Assembly (NCBI RefSeq): GCF_030162935.1
Contig: NZ_JASAUZ010000023.1
Coordinates: 372,001-436,000, forward strand
Source: Comamonas halotolerans
GTDB lineage: Bacteria > Pseudomonadota > Gammaproteobacteria > Burkholderiales > Burkholderiaceae_C
Length of the DNA: 64,000 bases
Direction: 5' to 3'
The notes beneath the pieces were generated by a model that was not told the DNA's origin, did not search any database, and saw only the letters and a list, made by a program, of their open reading frames with translations. How positions within the stretch are numbered: the first letter of the stretch is position 1; each line of letters begins with the position of its first letter. This document shows positions 53,016-62,442 of the stretch, one piece after another. The position numbers were made by a program, and so were the translations under genes.

Positions 53016-55922
53016 ATGCAAAACGCATTGAATAGCCCGGACACTGGCCATACCCTTCCTCAATTACCAGGCTCTGGCAATGTTCCCGCGGTACTCGATC
53101 AATACCAAATCATTCGCCGCAGCGGAGATGTGGTGCCTTTTGCACCTCAAAAGATCGCGATTGCCGTTACCAAAGCCTTTTTGGCTGTTCGTGGGCCACA
53201 GGGAACAGCGTCCATCAGCATCCGAGAAACAGTGGAGGCTTTGACCAACACTGTTGTGCGAGCGCTGCTGCGCTCGCGCCCTGACGGAGGAACTTTCCAC
53301 ATCGAAGACGTGCAAGACCATGTGGAGCTGGCTCTGATGCGTGGTGGTCACCAGGACGTGGCGCGCGCCTATGTGCTCTACCGTGAAGCGCGCAACCAGG
53401 AGCGTGCTGCGGCCAAGAAAAAGGCCGAAGAACAGGCTGCCGCTGCTGCCAGCCCCCAGCCCGTGCTGCACGTGACAGAGCGCGGACAACGGATTCCGCT
53501 AAACCAAGAGCGCCTGGAAGCCCTGGTTGCAGCGGCCTGCCAGGACCTCAATGCAGACATCAGCCCTGCTCCCATCGTGGCTGAAACCCTGCGCAATCTA
53601 TATGACGGCATACCGTTGGCCGAAGTGTACAAAGCCGCCATCTTGGCTGCGCGCACGCTGATCGAACGTGACCCGGACTACTCCTATGTCACGGCCCGCC
53701 TGCTGCTGCACACCATCGTGCGCGAAGTGCTGGAACGCGATGTGCCGCCTGCAGACATGGGCCGCGCCTATGCCGAAAACTTCCCAGCCTTTGTACAAAA
53801 AGGCGTCGAGCACGAGCTGCTCAACCCTGAACTGCTGAACTTTGATCTGCCCCGCCTGGGCACAGCATTGAAAGCAGAGCGCGACCAGCAGTTTGATTAT
53901 CTGGGTCTGCAAACGCTGTACGACCGCTATTTCCTGCATGTGCGCAAAACGCGCATCGAGCTGCCACAGTCTTTTTTTATGCGCGTGGCCATGGGCCTGG
54001 CGCTCAATGAGGATGACCGCAACGCCCGCGCCATTGAATTCTATGAATTACTCTCGTCGTTCGACTTCATGTCCTCCACCCCTACACTGTTCAACAGCGG
54101 AACGCAGCGCTCCCAGCTCTCCAGCTGCTACCTGAGCACGGTGGCTGACGATCTGGGAGGCATTTACGACGCGCTCAAGGAAAATGCGCTGCTGTCCAAA
54201 TTTGCTGGAGGACTTGGCAATGACTGGACACCGGTGCGTGCCCTGGGCTCACGCATCAAAGGCACCAACGGAGAGTCGCAAGGCGTGGTGCCCTTTCTCA
54301 AAGTGGTGAACGACACGGCCGTGGCCGTCAACCAGGGTGGCAAGCGCAAGGGTGCGGTGTGTGCCTATCTGGAGACCTGGCACCTGGATATTGAAGAGTT
54401 TCTGGAGCTGCGCAAAAACACGGGTGACGACCGACGCCGCACACACGATATGAACACGGCCAACTGGATTCCCGACCTGTTCATGCAACGCGTCATGGAA
54501 AAAGGACAGTGGACACTGTTCAGCCCCTCCGACGTCCCAGAGCTGCACGATATGTACGGCCAGGCTTTTGCACAGGCCTACACCGCTTACGAAGTCAAGG
54601 CCGATGCTGGAGAAATCCAGCTTTTCAAACGGATTCCCGCTGTGGACCTGTGGCGCAAGATGCTGTCCATGCTGTTTGAAACCGGCCACCCCTGGATCAC
54701 CTTCAAAGACCCATGCAATGTCCGCTCTCCACAGCAGCACGTGGGCGTGGTGCACTCTTCCAACCTGTGTACGGAAATCACGCTCAACACCAGCGCCAGT
54801 GAAACAGCGGTGTGCAATCTGGGATCGGTGAATCTGGCGCAGCACATTCGCGATGGTCAGCTGGACCACGCCAAGCTTCGCAGCACCATCACCACGGCAA
54901 TGCGCATGCTCGACAACGTTATCGATGTCAACTACTACGCCGTGGACAAGGCGCGTGATGCCAATCTCCGCCACCGACCCGTGGGTTTGGGCATCATGGG
55001 CTTTCAGGATGCGCTGTACGCCATGCGCACCCCTTACGCCAGCGAAGCTGCCGTGGAATTTGCCGACGCATCGATGGAGGCTGTGTGCTATTGGGCGTAT
55101 TGGGCATCGACCGAGCTGGCCAGAGAGCGCGGTAGCTATTCCAGTTTCGCTGGCTCACTGTGGTCACAAGGCATCCTGCCGCTGGACTCACTGGATTTGC
55201 TGCGCCAGGCGCGCGGTGGCTACGTTGAAGTAGACCGCAGCATGCGTCTGGACTGGCAAGCGCTGCGCGCCAAGATTGCTCAGGACGGCATGCGCAACAG
55301 CAACTGCGTGGCGATTGCGCCCACTGCCACCATCTCCAACATAGTGGGCGTGGACGCGTCGATTGAGCCTTCGTTTGGCAATCTCTCTGTGAAATCCAAC
55401 CTCTCAGGCGAGTTCACCATCATCAATCAATACCTGGTTCGCGACCTGAAAAAACTCGGCCTTTGGGACAGTGTGATGGTCATGGATCTCAAACACTTTG
55501 ATGGATCACTGCGCGCCATTGAGCGCGTTCCCGAGCACATCAAACAGCTGTATGAAACAGCCTTTGAGATCGAGCCTGTCTGGTTGGTCGAGGCAGCTGC
55601 ACGCCGCCAGAAATGGATCGATCAGGCCCAGAGCTTGAACATCTACATGACAGGTGCATCTGGGAAAAAGCTCGACGAGACATACAAGCTGGCCTGGCTG
55701 CGCGGCCTCAAAACCACGTACTACTTGCGCACGACCAGTGCCACAGCTGCAGAAAAATCCACGGTTCAAAGCCGTGCACTCAATGCCGTCTCGCCTGCTG
55801 CCGTGGAAGCCAGTAGTGCACTAGACCGCGCTGCTGCGGCAGCACGAGCCAGCGCAGGCGTACCTGCCACCGACATCAAGTTTTGTGCCATTGATGACCC
55901 AGGCTGCGAGGCCTGCCAATAA
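53016..55922 (+). CDS. nrdA: Class I ribonucleoside-diphosphate reductase, large subunit
   Basis: 968 residues. An ATP-cone domain (YQIIRRSGDVVPFAPQKIAIAVTKAFLAV, about residues 27-125) is followed by a second cone-like domain (LHVTERGQRIPLNQERLEALVAAAC, about 145-235). The catalytic barrel has QLSSCYLST, SNLCTEITL and AVCNLGSVNL cysteines; the C-terminal redox pair is CEAC near the end. Length and double cone resemble Pseudomonas aeruginosa NrdA. Reduces ribonucleotides to deoxyribonucleotides with NrdB. AGAGG precedes ATG 53016. NrdR-like boxes stand upstream. Confidence 0.97.
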   Translation: MQNALNSPDTGHTLPQLPGSGNVPAVLDQYQIIRRSGDVVPFAPQKIAIAVTKAFLAVRGPQGTASISIRETVEALTNTVVRALLRSRPDGGTFHIEDVQDHVELALMRGGHQDVARAYVLYREARNQERAAAKKKAEEQAAAAASPQPVLHVTERGQRIPLNQERLEALVAAACQDLNADISPAPIVAETLRNLYDGIPLAEVYKAAILAARTLIERDPDYSYVTARLLLHTIVREVLERDVPPADMGRAYAENFPAFVQKGVEHELLNPELLNFDLPRLGTALKAERDQQFDYLGLQTLYDRYFLHVRKTRIELPQSFFMRVAMGLALNEDDRNARAIEFYELLSSFDFMSSTPTLFNSGTQRSQLSSCYLSTVADDLGGIYDALKENALLSKFAGGLGNDWTPVRALGSRIKGTNGESQGVVPFLKVVNDTAVAVNQGGKRKGAVCAYLETWHLDIEEFLELRKNTGDDRRRTHDMNTANWIPDLFMQRVMEKGQWTLFSPSDVPELHDMYGQAFAQAYTAYEVKADAGEIQLFKRIPAVDLWRKMLSMLFETGHPWITFKDPCNVRSPQQHVGVVHSSNLCTEITLNTSASETAVCNLGSVNLAQHIRDGQLDHAKLRSTITTAMRMLDNVIDVNYYAVDKARDANLRHRPVGLGIMGFQDALYAMRTPYASEAAVEFADASMEAVCYWAYWASTELARERGSYSSFAGSLWSQGILPLDSLDLLRQARGGYVEVDRSMRLDWQALRAKIAQDGMRNSNCVAIAPTATISNIVGVDASIEPSFGNLSVKSNLSGEFTIINQYLVRDLKKLGLWDSVMVMDLKHFDGSLRAIERVPEHIKQLYETAFEIEPVWLVEAAARRQKWIDQAQSLNIYMTGASGKKLDETYKLAWLRGLKTTYYLRTTSATAAEKSTVQSRALNAVSPAAVEASSALDRAAAAARASAGVPATDIKFCAIDDPGCEACQ

Positions 55923-56089
55923 AGCTGTGCTGCCTTGCCGATGTACCAAGCACGGCGGCAGCACCTCCCCACGTGATCCATTTATTCACAGCCAGTGCCA
56001 TGGCGCCAAGGGATTGCACCTGAGAGGGCAGCGCCTTGTCTCCCATGCACAGCCATCTCCCTTTTTGTTGCACATCCAAGGAGTTCACC

Positions 56090-57178
56090 ATGCTGAGTTT
56101 TGACGAAGACACCACTACTGCCACAACCTCTTCCTCTGCAGCGTCAGACGGGCACATGCACCAGCGTGTGAATGCTGTCGACAAACGCATCATCAATGGA
56201 AAGACAGATGTCAATCAGCTGGTCCCTTTCAAATACAAATGGGCCTGGGAAAAATACCTGGCCACCTGCGCCAACCATTGGATGCCACAAGAGGTCAACA
56301 TGACACGCGATATTGCGCTTTGGAAAGACCCACATGGGCTTACTGAAGATGAACGCCGCATCGTCAAGCGCAATCTAGGTTTTTTTACGACAGCGGACTC
56401 GTTGGCTGCGAACAATATTGTGCTGGGCACTTACCGCCACATTACCGCCCCAGAATGCCGCCAGTTTCTGCTGCGCCAGGCATTTGAAGAAGCCATTCAC
56501 ACCCACGCCTATCAGTACATCGTGGAGTCGATCGGCCTCGATGAAGGTGAGATATTCAATGCCTACAACGAGATCAAATCCATCCGCGACAAGGACGAGT
56601 TTTTGATCCCGTTCATTGACACCATCATGGACCCGCACTTCCACACGGGTACGCCAGAAAACGATCAAACACTGCTGAAGTCACTGATCGTTTTTGCCTG
56701 CTTGATGGAGGGACTGTTCTTTTATGTGGGTTTCACGCAAATCCTCGCGCTAGGCCGTCAGAACAAGATGGTGGGAGCCGCAGAGCAATACCAATACATC
56801 CTGCGCGATGAGTCCATGCACTGCAACTTCGGCATCGACCTGATCAACCAGTTGAAGCTGGAAAATCCTCACCTGTGGACACCAGCGTTCAAAGATGAAA
56901 TCAACGCCCTGTTCCGCAAAGCCGTGGACCTGGAATACGCGTATGCGGAAGACACCATGCCGCGTGGCGTGCTGGGCATGAACGCATCCATGTTCAAGGG
57001 CTATCTGCGTTACATCGCCAATCGACGCGCAACACAAATCGGCTTGGAAGAGCTTTTTCCTGGTGAAGAAAATCCCTTCCCATGGATGAGCGAAATGATC
57101 GATTTGAAGAAAGAACGTAACTTCTTTGAGACACGTGTGATCGAATACCAATCAGGTGGCGCACTTTCTTGGGATTAA
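56090..57178 (+). CDS. nrdB: Ribonucleoside-diphosphate reductase, small subunit
   Basis: Radical-generating subunit, 362 residues, ferritin-like fold. Metal ligand motifs are [12 protein letters not shown] (Asp), the EExxH in [12 protein letters not shown] and [15 protein letters not shown] lies six bases before ATG 56090 (MLSFDED), which settles the start against upstream codons. The 167-base gap after nrdA has no gene. A strong hairpin follows at 57223. Confidence 0.96.
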   Translation: MLSFDEDTTTATTSSSAASDGHMHQRVNAVDKRIINGKTDVNQLVPFKYKWAWEKYLATCANHWMPQEVNMTRDIALWKDPHGLTEDERRIVKRNLGFFTTADSLAANNIVLGTYRHITAPECRQFLLRQAFEEAIHTHAYQYIVESIGLDEGEIFNAYNEIKSIRDKDEFLIPFIDTIMDPHFHTGTPENDQTLLKSLIVFACLMEGLFFYVGFTQILALGRQNKMVGAAEQYQYILRDESMHCNFGIDLINQLKLENPHLWTPAFKDEINALFRKAVDLEYAYAEDTMPRGVLGMNASMFKGYLRYIANRRATQIGLEELFPGEENPFPWMSEMIDLKKERNFFETRVIEYQSGGALSWD

Positions 57179-57222
57179 GTCGCTATAAAGCTTCGCAAAC
57201 TACTGCAAGGGAATTCATAATG

Positions 57223-57272
57223 CGCCTCATGCCATCACAAATTATTTCTACAGGTGATGGCATGGGGCGTTT
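57223..57272 (+). terminator. Terminator of nrdAB
   Basis: CGCCTCATGCCATCAC (57223-57238) pairs with GTGATGGCATGGGGCG (57254-57269), 16 base pairs with one G-T, loop of 15 bases, then a short TTTGTGTG tract. It lies 45 bases after the nrdB stop. Confidence 0.8.
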
Positions 57273-57311
57273 GTGTGTCCATGCGTCGAATCACTCCACG
57301 TCGCAATGGCT

Positions 57312-57338
57312 CGTAATCGCTCTTTGAGTTCGATTACG
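57312..57338 (+). promoter_or_regulatory. Inverted repeat in the leader of the histone-like gene
   Basis: CGTAATCG (57312-57319) and CGATTACG (57331-57338) form a perfect 8-base repeat with an 11-base loop, 35 bases before the start codon of the histone-like gene. It could be an operator or a 5' leader hairpin. No assignment is possible. Confidence 0.45.
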
Positions 57339-57373
57339 CAAACGCTGTGTGCAAATTGATGAAGGAGAAAACG

Positions 57374-58282
57374 ATGGCAACTGCAAAGAAAGCGGCTGAT
57401 AAAAAAGCTGCACCCGTAACCACCGAAGCAGCCGCAACAGCTGCTCCTGCCAAGGCCGCTGCACCTAAGAAGGCCGCAACCACTGCCAAGGCTGCTGCGC
57501 CCAAGAAGGCTGCAACCACTGCCAAGGCCGCTGCGCCCAAGAAGGCTGCAACCACTGCCAAGGCCGCTGCGCCCAAGAAGGCTGCGACCACTGCCAAGGC
57601 TGCTGCGCCCAAGAAGGCTGCAACCACTGCCAAGGCTGCTGCGCCCAAGAAGGCTGCAGCCACTGCCAAGGCTGCTGCGCCCAAGAAGGCTGCAACCACT
57701 GCCAAGGCTGCTGCGCCCAAGAAGGCTGCAACCACTGCCAAGGCTGCTGCTCCCGCCAAGAAGGCCGCTGCTCCTGCCAAGAAGGCTGCAACCACTGCCA
57801 AGGCCGCTGCGCCCAAGAAGGCTGCAACCACTGCCAAGGCTGCTGCTCCCGCCAAGAAGGCTGCTGCTCCTACCAAGAAGGCTGCTGCAGCTCCTGCCAA
57901 GAAGGCCGCTGCTCCTGCCAAGAAGGCTGCTGCTCCTGCCAAGAAGGCTGCTGCTCCTGCCAAGAAGGCCGCTGCTCCCGCCAAGAAGGCCGCTGCTCCC
58001 GCCAAGAAGGCTGCTGCAGCTCCTGCCAAGAAGGCTGCTGCAGCTCCTGCCAAGAAGGCTGCTGCTCCTGCCAAGAAGGCCGCTGCTCCTGCCAAGAAGG
58101 CTGCAGCTCCTGCCAAGAAGGCTGCTGCTCCCGCCAAGAAGGCCGCTGCTCCTGCCAAGAAGGCTGCAGCTCCCGCCAAGAAGGCCGCTGCTGCTCCTGC
58201 TGCAGAGACCACAGCACCGGTTGCCAAAACTGTCTTGGCACCTCAAGCTGCATGGCCCTTTCCAACAGGCAACAAGCCTTAA
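57374..58282 (+). CDS. Histone H1-like Lys/Ala/Pro-rich repeat protein
   Basis: 302 residues, almost entirely Lys, Ala, Pro and Thr. After MATAKKAADKKAAP there are about nine copies of the 12-residue unit AKAAAPKKAATT, then about 17 units like PAKKAAA, and a conserved non-repeat tail ending PQAAWPFPTGNKP. Such proteins resemble the C-terminal tail of eukaryotic histone H1 and bind DNA as nucleoid proteins (as in Bordetella BpH1 and Pseudomonas AlgP). AAGGAG is six bases before ATG 57374. Repeat number is likely to vary between strains. Confidence 0.93.
   Translation: MATAKKAADKKAAPVTTEAAATAAPAKAAAPKKAATTAKAAAPKKAATTAKAAAPKKAATTAKAAAPKKAATTAKAAAPKKAATTAKAAAPKKAAATAKAAAPKKAATTAKAAAPKKAATTAKAAAPAKKAAAPAKKAATTAKAAAPKKAATTAKAAAPAKKAAAPTKKAAAAPAKKAAAPAKKAAAPAKKAAAPAKKAAAPAKKAAAPAKKAAAAPAKKAAAAPAKKAAAPAKKAAAPAKKAAAPAKKAAAPAKKAAAPAKKAAAPAKKAAAAPAAETTAPVAKTVLAPQAAWPFPTGNKP
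57439..58203 (+). repeat. Coding tandem repeat array in the histone-like gene
   Basis: Two DNA repeat families follow each other: 36-base units of the form GCTGCGCCCAAGAAGGCTGC (and so on) coding AKAAAPKKAATT, about 57439-57800, and 21-base units coding PAKKAAA, about 57840-58190. Neighbouring copies are nearly identical, differing mostly at synonymous third bases. Confidence 0.9.
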
Positions 58283-58326
58283 TGCAGAGCTCGCAACGTA
58301 GTTCGCTGCGTTGTGTCAGGCACATA

Positions 58327-58354
58327 AAAAAACCGGCTTCAAGGCCGGTTTTTT
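58327..58354. terminator. Bidirectional terminator after the histone-like gene
   Basis: AACCGGC (58331-58337) pairs with GCCGGTT (58344-58350) with flanking A and T runs that extend the stem and give T tracts on both strands. It serves the histone-like gene and the convergent gene ending at 58354. Confidence 0.9.
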
Positions 58355-60630
58355 CATGGTCGCGATGTCGCTGTCGGTGGCATACGGGTCCAAGGCCAAT
58401 CATCACGCAAAGCAATCGCATCGGCGTAGACCGCATCTTGCTTGCGTACCCACAGACCAGCAGGACCTTGCTTGAGCACATCTAGCTGCGCTCTTTCCCA
58501 ACGCATGGGCGCAATGACATGTTGTACTGTCTGCAAAGGCCCACCGTCTTCGTTTGCTGGCACTTCAATATCTGCCCATTGCACACCCTGCACCGCATCC
58601 CAGGCATGCAACACCGGCATGTACGCACGTAGTTCCAAAGTCCATACTTCATGTTTGTGTGGACGCAGCCAATGCAATTTCCAGTGATTTGCCTCACCAC
58701 TTGCGCCACGTGCCAACCACTCCAAAGACAACCAACCATCGCCCGCATGGTGTGGACATGCAGTGGGCCCCACACCACAAAGTACAGCACCTGACTGTGT
58801 AACCAGGACACCTTCGCAACGTGGCGCCTTCGGCCGCCAGTAATTGTTCATCTGATTGTGCAAACCTCCCCACCACCAGATGGCGTCCCGTGCAACTTCC
58901 GAACGCCAGACATAATCACCATCCGCACAGGCATGCTGCACCTGCTGCACTTCACGCCATCGCGGCATGAGCTGCCACACGCCTTGTGCATTCACCGCTA
59001 CATCACGCCATTCATAAGCAGGAGTCCAACCATGCTTTGCCAGGTTTGTAGCGTCCGCCACTTGCAGTGGCCAGCGCCATAAGCCGCTGCTGGCCAGGTT
59101 GCTGTTATCTGGGCCACAGCCGACCAGCAACAGCAGTTGTGCATGCCCCGGCAAAACATGAGGGCGCATTCGTAAAACAGGCGCGCTCACATCAATGCTG
59201 TTGAGTTGCTTGCCATCCCATGTCCATGGGACAGGCTTGCCACCTTGTAGCGGGGACTCTCCCCAAGGGCACAAAATAGCCCATTGACCATCCACAACAA
59301 CATGCTCCAGCTCCCACAGCCCCGGTAATTGCTGATCTGCAGCCTGCACCGAGTACGCTGCCGTAGCACCCGATTCGTCCTTGGCATCGTGCACCAGATG
59401 CCAAGTCAATGGTTGACCCGCAACCGCTTCACTCTGCGCAACCCAACGCGTCGGATGGTGCAAATCTCGGCGCCAGACGAATTGGCGCACAGGTATTTTT
59501 TTCAGCAGTACGCGGCCATCCTCGCGGTGCTTGGAAGCGGCGTACAAAGGAGTCGCTGCGCTGCTCAGGCTCCGGCCATCGTGCAAGCGTTCCAATTCAG
59601 GCGTATCCATCTGCATGCGCTGAAGCAACTCATTGCCATCCCAGCTCAGCGCTGGCAAAGCATCACCGTTGTCCTCCGCGCCAGGACGATACAAGGACAC
59701 AGACCACTGCTTTCGATCCTCCGGCAGCCACTGCGACCATTGCTGCCCACCGAAAGTCAAGCTCCAAACACCTAAACGTTCCCCCGAACTGCGAGCGACA
59801 TCACTGGTAGGGTAGCCATAGCAGGCAAATGCCTGACCATCTGCTCGCCACACAAAAGGACTTTTGCCATCGATGATCCAAGAATGATTTTCGCCATTGA
59901 GCTGCAGCTGCCAATGTGGTTTGTGCAAGGGCTCCAAAGGATTGTCGAGTTCGCGCAGGGAGGTGGGCCAATGGCGCTGCACTGTGACCTGCACTACAGC
60001 ATTGGCCTGCTCGGGAATCACAGGTGGCATGGCCTGCGCCTGAGCAGGTACACAGTCAGCGGGAATCCACAAATCACAAACACCCGTCAAGGCATTCGCT
60101 TTGGCTTGGACATGCTTGCTCAGCCAAGCCTCAAAAGCAGTATCCGTGAGCACATTGTGTCCCTCTGCTGCCACGCCGTTACCACCTTCGGACTCACCAC
60201 TCCAACGTGGCAGCCGCCAATGCAAATCGTCCACCAAGCCTGCTTCCGCCACACTCAGCGACCAGGAGCGTCGGCTTTTTCGATCCAGCAAGCGAGGTAC
60301 AGAGTCTCCATAGGAGCCTGTTCTAATCCAGCGACCATCAAAAGATGTATGAAAGTCCGATTCCCAGACCTGGGGCAAATACACCCCATCACTGCACAGC
60401 ACATCGCCATAAATAGGCCCACCTATGCCACGCTCGCCCCGCATGCGAAATTTGACATCGCTGCTGAAGCTGGGCGCTTCCTCAGGCTCAAGCACAGGCT
60501 CTGGTTTCAGTGCAGCGAGAGTCACTGGCTTGGTTCTGGTCTGCTGCGTGCTCTGCTTTTTTGGACGATAGCTTCTAATGCCCCACAGCAGCAGAGCAAG
60601 GACCGCCAAAACAAAGAACAAGATTTTCAT
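58354..60630 (-). CDS. Membrane-anchored Trp-rich protein of unknown function (paralogue B)
   Basis: 758 residues. A single N-terminal membrane anchor (residues 3-19, FFVLAVLALLLWG) is followed by a basic then acidic Pro/Glu-rich linker to about residue 55. The rest is Trp-rich and mostly beta in character, with repeated short motifs such as DGRWIRTGSYGD, VWRADGQAFACYGYP, DTPELERLHDGRS, LPGLWELEHVVV, ACADGDYVW and WWWGGL. I recognise no known family or catalytic motif. It is a clear full-length paralogue of the protein encoded from 62443. The two flank a chemoreceptor. The anchor-in, C-terminal-out orientation suggests a periplasmic body, but this is inferred. Confidence 0.85.
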   Translation of the reverse strand: MKILFFVLAVLALLLWGIRSYRPKKQSTQQTRTKPVTLAALKPEPVLEPEEAPSFSSDVKFRMRGERGIGGPIYGDVLCSDGVYLPQVWESDFHTSFDGRWIRTGSYGDSVPRLLDRKSRRSWSLSVAEAGLVDDLHWRLPRWSGESEGGNGVAAEGHNVLTDTAFEAWLSKHVQAKANALTGVCDLWIPADCVPAQAQAMPPVIPEQANAVVQVTVQRHWPTSLRELDNPLEPLHKPHWQLQLNGENHSWIIDGKSPFVWRADGQAFACYGYPTSDVARSSGERLGVWSLTFGGQQWSQWLPEDRKQWSVSLYRPGAEDNGDALPALSWDGNELLQRMQMDTPELERLHDGRSLSSAATPLYAASKHREDGRVLLKKIPVRQFVWRRDLHHPTRWVAQSEAVAGQPLTWHLVHDAKDESGATAAYSVQAADQQLPGLWELEHVVVDGQWAILCPWGESPLQGGKPVPWTWDGKQLNSIDVSAPVLRMRPHVLPGHAQLLLLVGCGPDNSNLASSGLWRWPLQVADATNLAKHGWTPAYEWRDVAVNAQGVWQLMPRWREVQQVQHACADGDYVWRSEVARDAIWWWGGLHNQMNNYWRPKAPRCEGVLVTQSGAVLCGVGPTACPHHAGDGWLSLEWLARGASGEANHWKLHWLRPHKHEVWTLELRAYMPVLHAWDAVQGVQWADIEVPANEDGGPLQTVQHVIAPMRWERAQLDVLKQGPAGLWVRKQDAVYADAIALRDDWPWTRMPPTATSRP

Positions 60631-60692
60631 ACTTGGATGCTAACCAAGCTTGCGACTTTCGTACGCTAACTTTTTATACAAAATGGAACAAA

Positions 60693-60716
60693 AAAAGCAG
60701 CCCAAAGGCTGCTTTT
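60693..60716 (-). terminator. Terminator of the chemoreceptor gene
   Basis: AAAAGCAGCC (60693-60702) pairs perfectly with GGCTGCTTTT (60707-60716), loop CAAA, with T residues on the minus strand. It separates the chemoreceptor from the Trp-rich gene downstream. Confidence 0.85.
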
Positions 60717-60734
60717 CCCAGTCAGAAGGCGAAA

Positions 60735-62303
60735 TTAGAGATTAAAAAACGCCACTGATCGCTGCAAACGCACCGCATTGGTGTGCAATGCATCGGCAGC
60801 ACCAGTGGATTGTTCCACCATGGCAGCGTTTTGTTGCGTCATCGTATCCAGTGATGCCACGGCCTCATTGACATGGGCCACACCAATGGATTGTTCTCGA
60901 GTTGCCAAACTGATGTGGTGCACCAATTCGCTCACGCGCTCTACTGCTGCCACCATGCCTTCAATGGTCTTTCCTGCTGCCTGCATGCGCGTATTTCCGT
61001 CATTAATGCCGTCTACCGTAGTGTTGATCAGACCTCCAATTTCTTTGGCTGCGGTCGCACTGCGCTGCGCCAAGGCCCGCACTTCAGCAGCCACTACGGC
61101 AAAACCACGGCCTTGCTCACCTGCGCGGGCAGCCTCCACAGCAGCGTTGAGCGCCAGCAAATTGGTCTGAAATGCAATGCTCTCAATCACCCCGATGATT
61201 TCACGCATGCGTGTGGACGACTGACGGATCCGCTCCATGGCCTCGCCCACTTCTTGAATGGCTTCTCCGCTGCGGCTGACAACGGTTTTACTCTCGTTGC
61301 TTTCTTGTTCCATCTGCTGGGCCATGTCCGCCGTCTGCATGACAGTACCTGAAATTTCCTCCATCGAGGCAGCGGTTTGCTCCAGGTCGGCTGCCTGCAA
61401 TTCAGTACGCTTGGACAAATCGAGGCTGCTGTGAGCCATCTCTTGAGACATGGCATTGAAACCACGCACCTCCAGCAACACATCACCAACCACCGCACGC
61501 AAATTGATTTGAATTTGTTGCAGCCTTGCCATCAAGGTACCTACGGCACCCGAGTAACTGTGCTTATGGTTAACCGACAAGTTGCAACTGGCCATTTCTG
61601 CAGCCCAGGCATTGGCCTGTTCGATACCACTGACGCAGCGCGACTGAAAGCGCCATGCAATCCATGCCGTACCGCACACCAATGCAGCCAAGCGCCAGCC
61701 CCATGCTGCCGCGCCCTGCCAGCCCAGCATATCTGGCAGCATCGTCAGTACAGCCACCAAGGTCAACATGATCACCATTCGAGCCAGCAAGCCTACGTCA
61801 CTGCGCTGCTCCCACAAGCCGCGCAAACCATAGTGACGAATTTCCCCGCCACGCAAACGCATGGTTTCACGGCCCGACCGGGCTTCTTCATTCATGCGCT
61901 CATACAGTGCTTGCGCCGCCTGCACCTCTTGCGCACTGGGCTTGGTACGTACAGAAAGATAGCCCTGAGGTTTTCCGCCTTCCATGATGGGCGTCACATT
62001 GGCAGACACCCAGTAATGATCTCCGTTGCTTCGGCGGTTTTTCACAATACCCGTCCATGGATAACCATGGGCAATCGTGCGCCACATATCTTTGAAAGCA
62101 GCTGCGGGCATGTCAGGGTGCCGGATCATATTGTGAGGCTGCCCCATCAAATCCTCATAGCTAAAGCCGCTCACGCGCACAAAAGCAGGGTTGCAATGGG
62201 TAATTTCACCTTTGGTATTGGTTACCGATACCAATAGTTCATCGCCTGGAAAATCGTAATTATTTTGGCTGACGGGGAGGTTGACGCGCACTCTGATCTC
62301 CAT
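60735..62303 (-). CDS. Aer-type PAS domain methyl-accepting chemotaxis protein
   Basis: 522 residues. An N-terminal PAS domain (residues 15-120) with Aer-like segments [20 protein letters not shown] and [18 protein letters not shown], of the type that binds FAD and senses redox state. Then two membrane segments near residues 170-215, and the signalling domain with [28 protein letters not shown]. No large periplasmic domain is present, as in Aer. The tail (RSVAFFNL) shows no methylesterase pentapeptide. Chemotaxis partners are not nearby; the ChpA cluster at 15-24 kb is a separate system. Confidence 0.93.
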   Translation of the reverse strand: MEIRVRVNLPVSQNNYDFPGDELLVSVTNTKGEITHCNPAFVRVSGFSYEDLMGQPHNMIRHPDMPAAAFKDMWRTIAHGYPWTGIVKNRRSNGDHYWVSANVTPIMEGGKPQGYLSVRTKPSAQEVQAAQALYERMNEEARSGRETMRLRGGEIRHYGLRGLWEQRSDVGLLARMVIMLTLVAVLTMLPDMLGWQGAAAWGWRLAALVCGTAWIAWRFQSRCVSGIEQANAWAAEMASCNLSVNHKHSYSGAVGTLMARLQQIQINLRAVVGDVLLEVRGFNAMSQEMAHSSLDLSKRTELQAADLEQTAASMEEISGTVMQTADMAQQMEQESNESKTVVSRSGEAIQEVGEAMERIRQSSTRMREIIGVIESIAFQTNLLALNAAVEAARAGEQGRGFAVVAAEVRALAQRSATAAKEIGGLINTTVDGINDGNTRMQAAGKTIEGMVAAVERVSELVHHISLATREQSIGVAHVNEAVASLDTMTQQNAAMVEQSTGAADALHTNAVRLQRSVAFFNL

Positions 62304-62442
62304 ACGAACAATTGCCCGTGCGCGGCTCCCTTGCCATACGCATCTAGGCTATCTAACGATCATCGCACAGCACTTTCATTTGCTCACACTTTTGTTGTCA
62401 ATCCAGAGTTCACGGGTCGCCTTCAAACCAATATCGCCGAAT

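Noticed and set aside
57439-58203. Possible CRISPR array because of regular repeats.
   Set aside because: Repeats are contiguous without unique spacers, keep a coding frame and encode a known type of histone-like protein.
57248-58246. Minus-strand frames coding Ser/Leu/Gly or Ala/Phe repeats.
   Set aside because: They are the complement of the Lys/Ala repeat array of the histone-like gene; low complexity makes all frames open.
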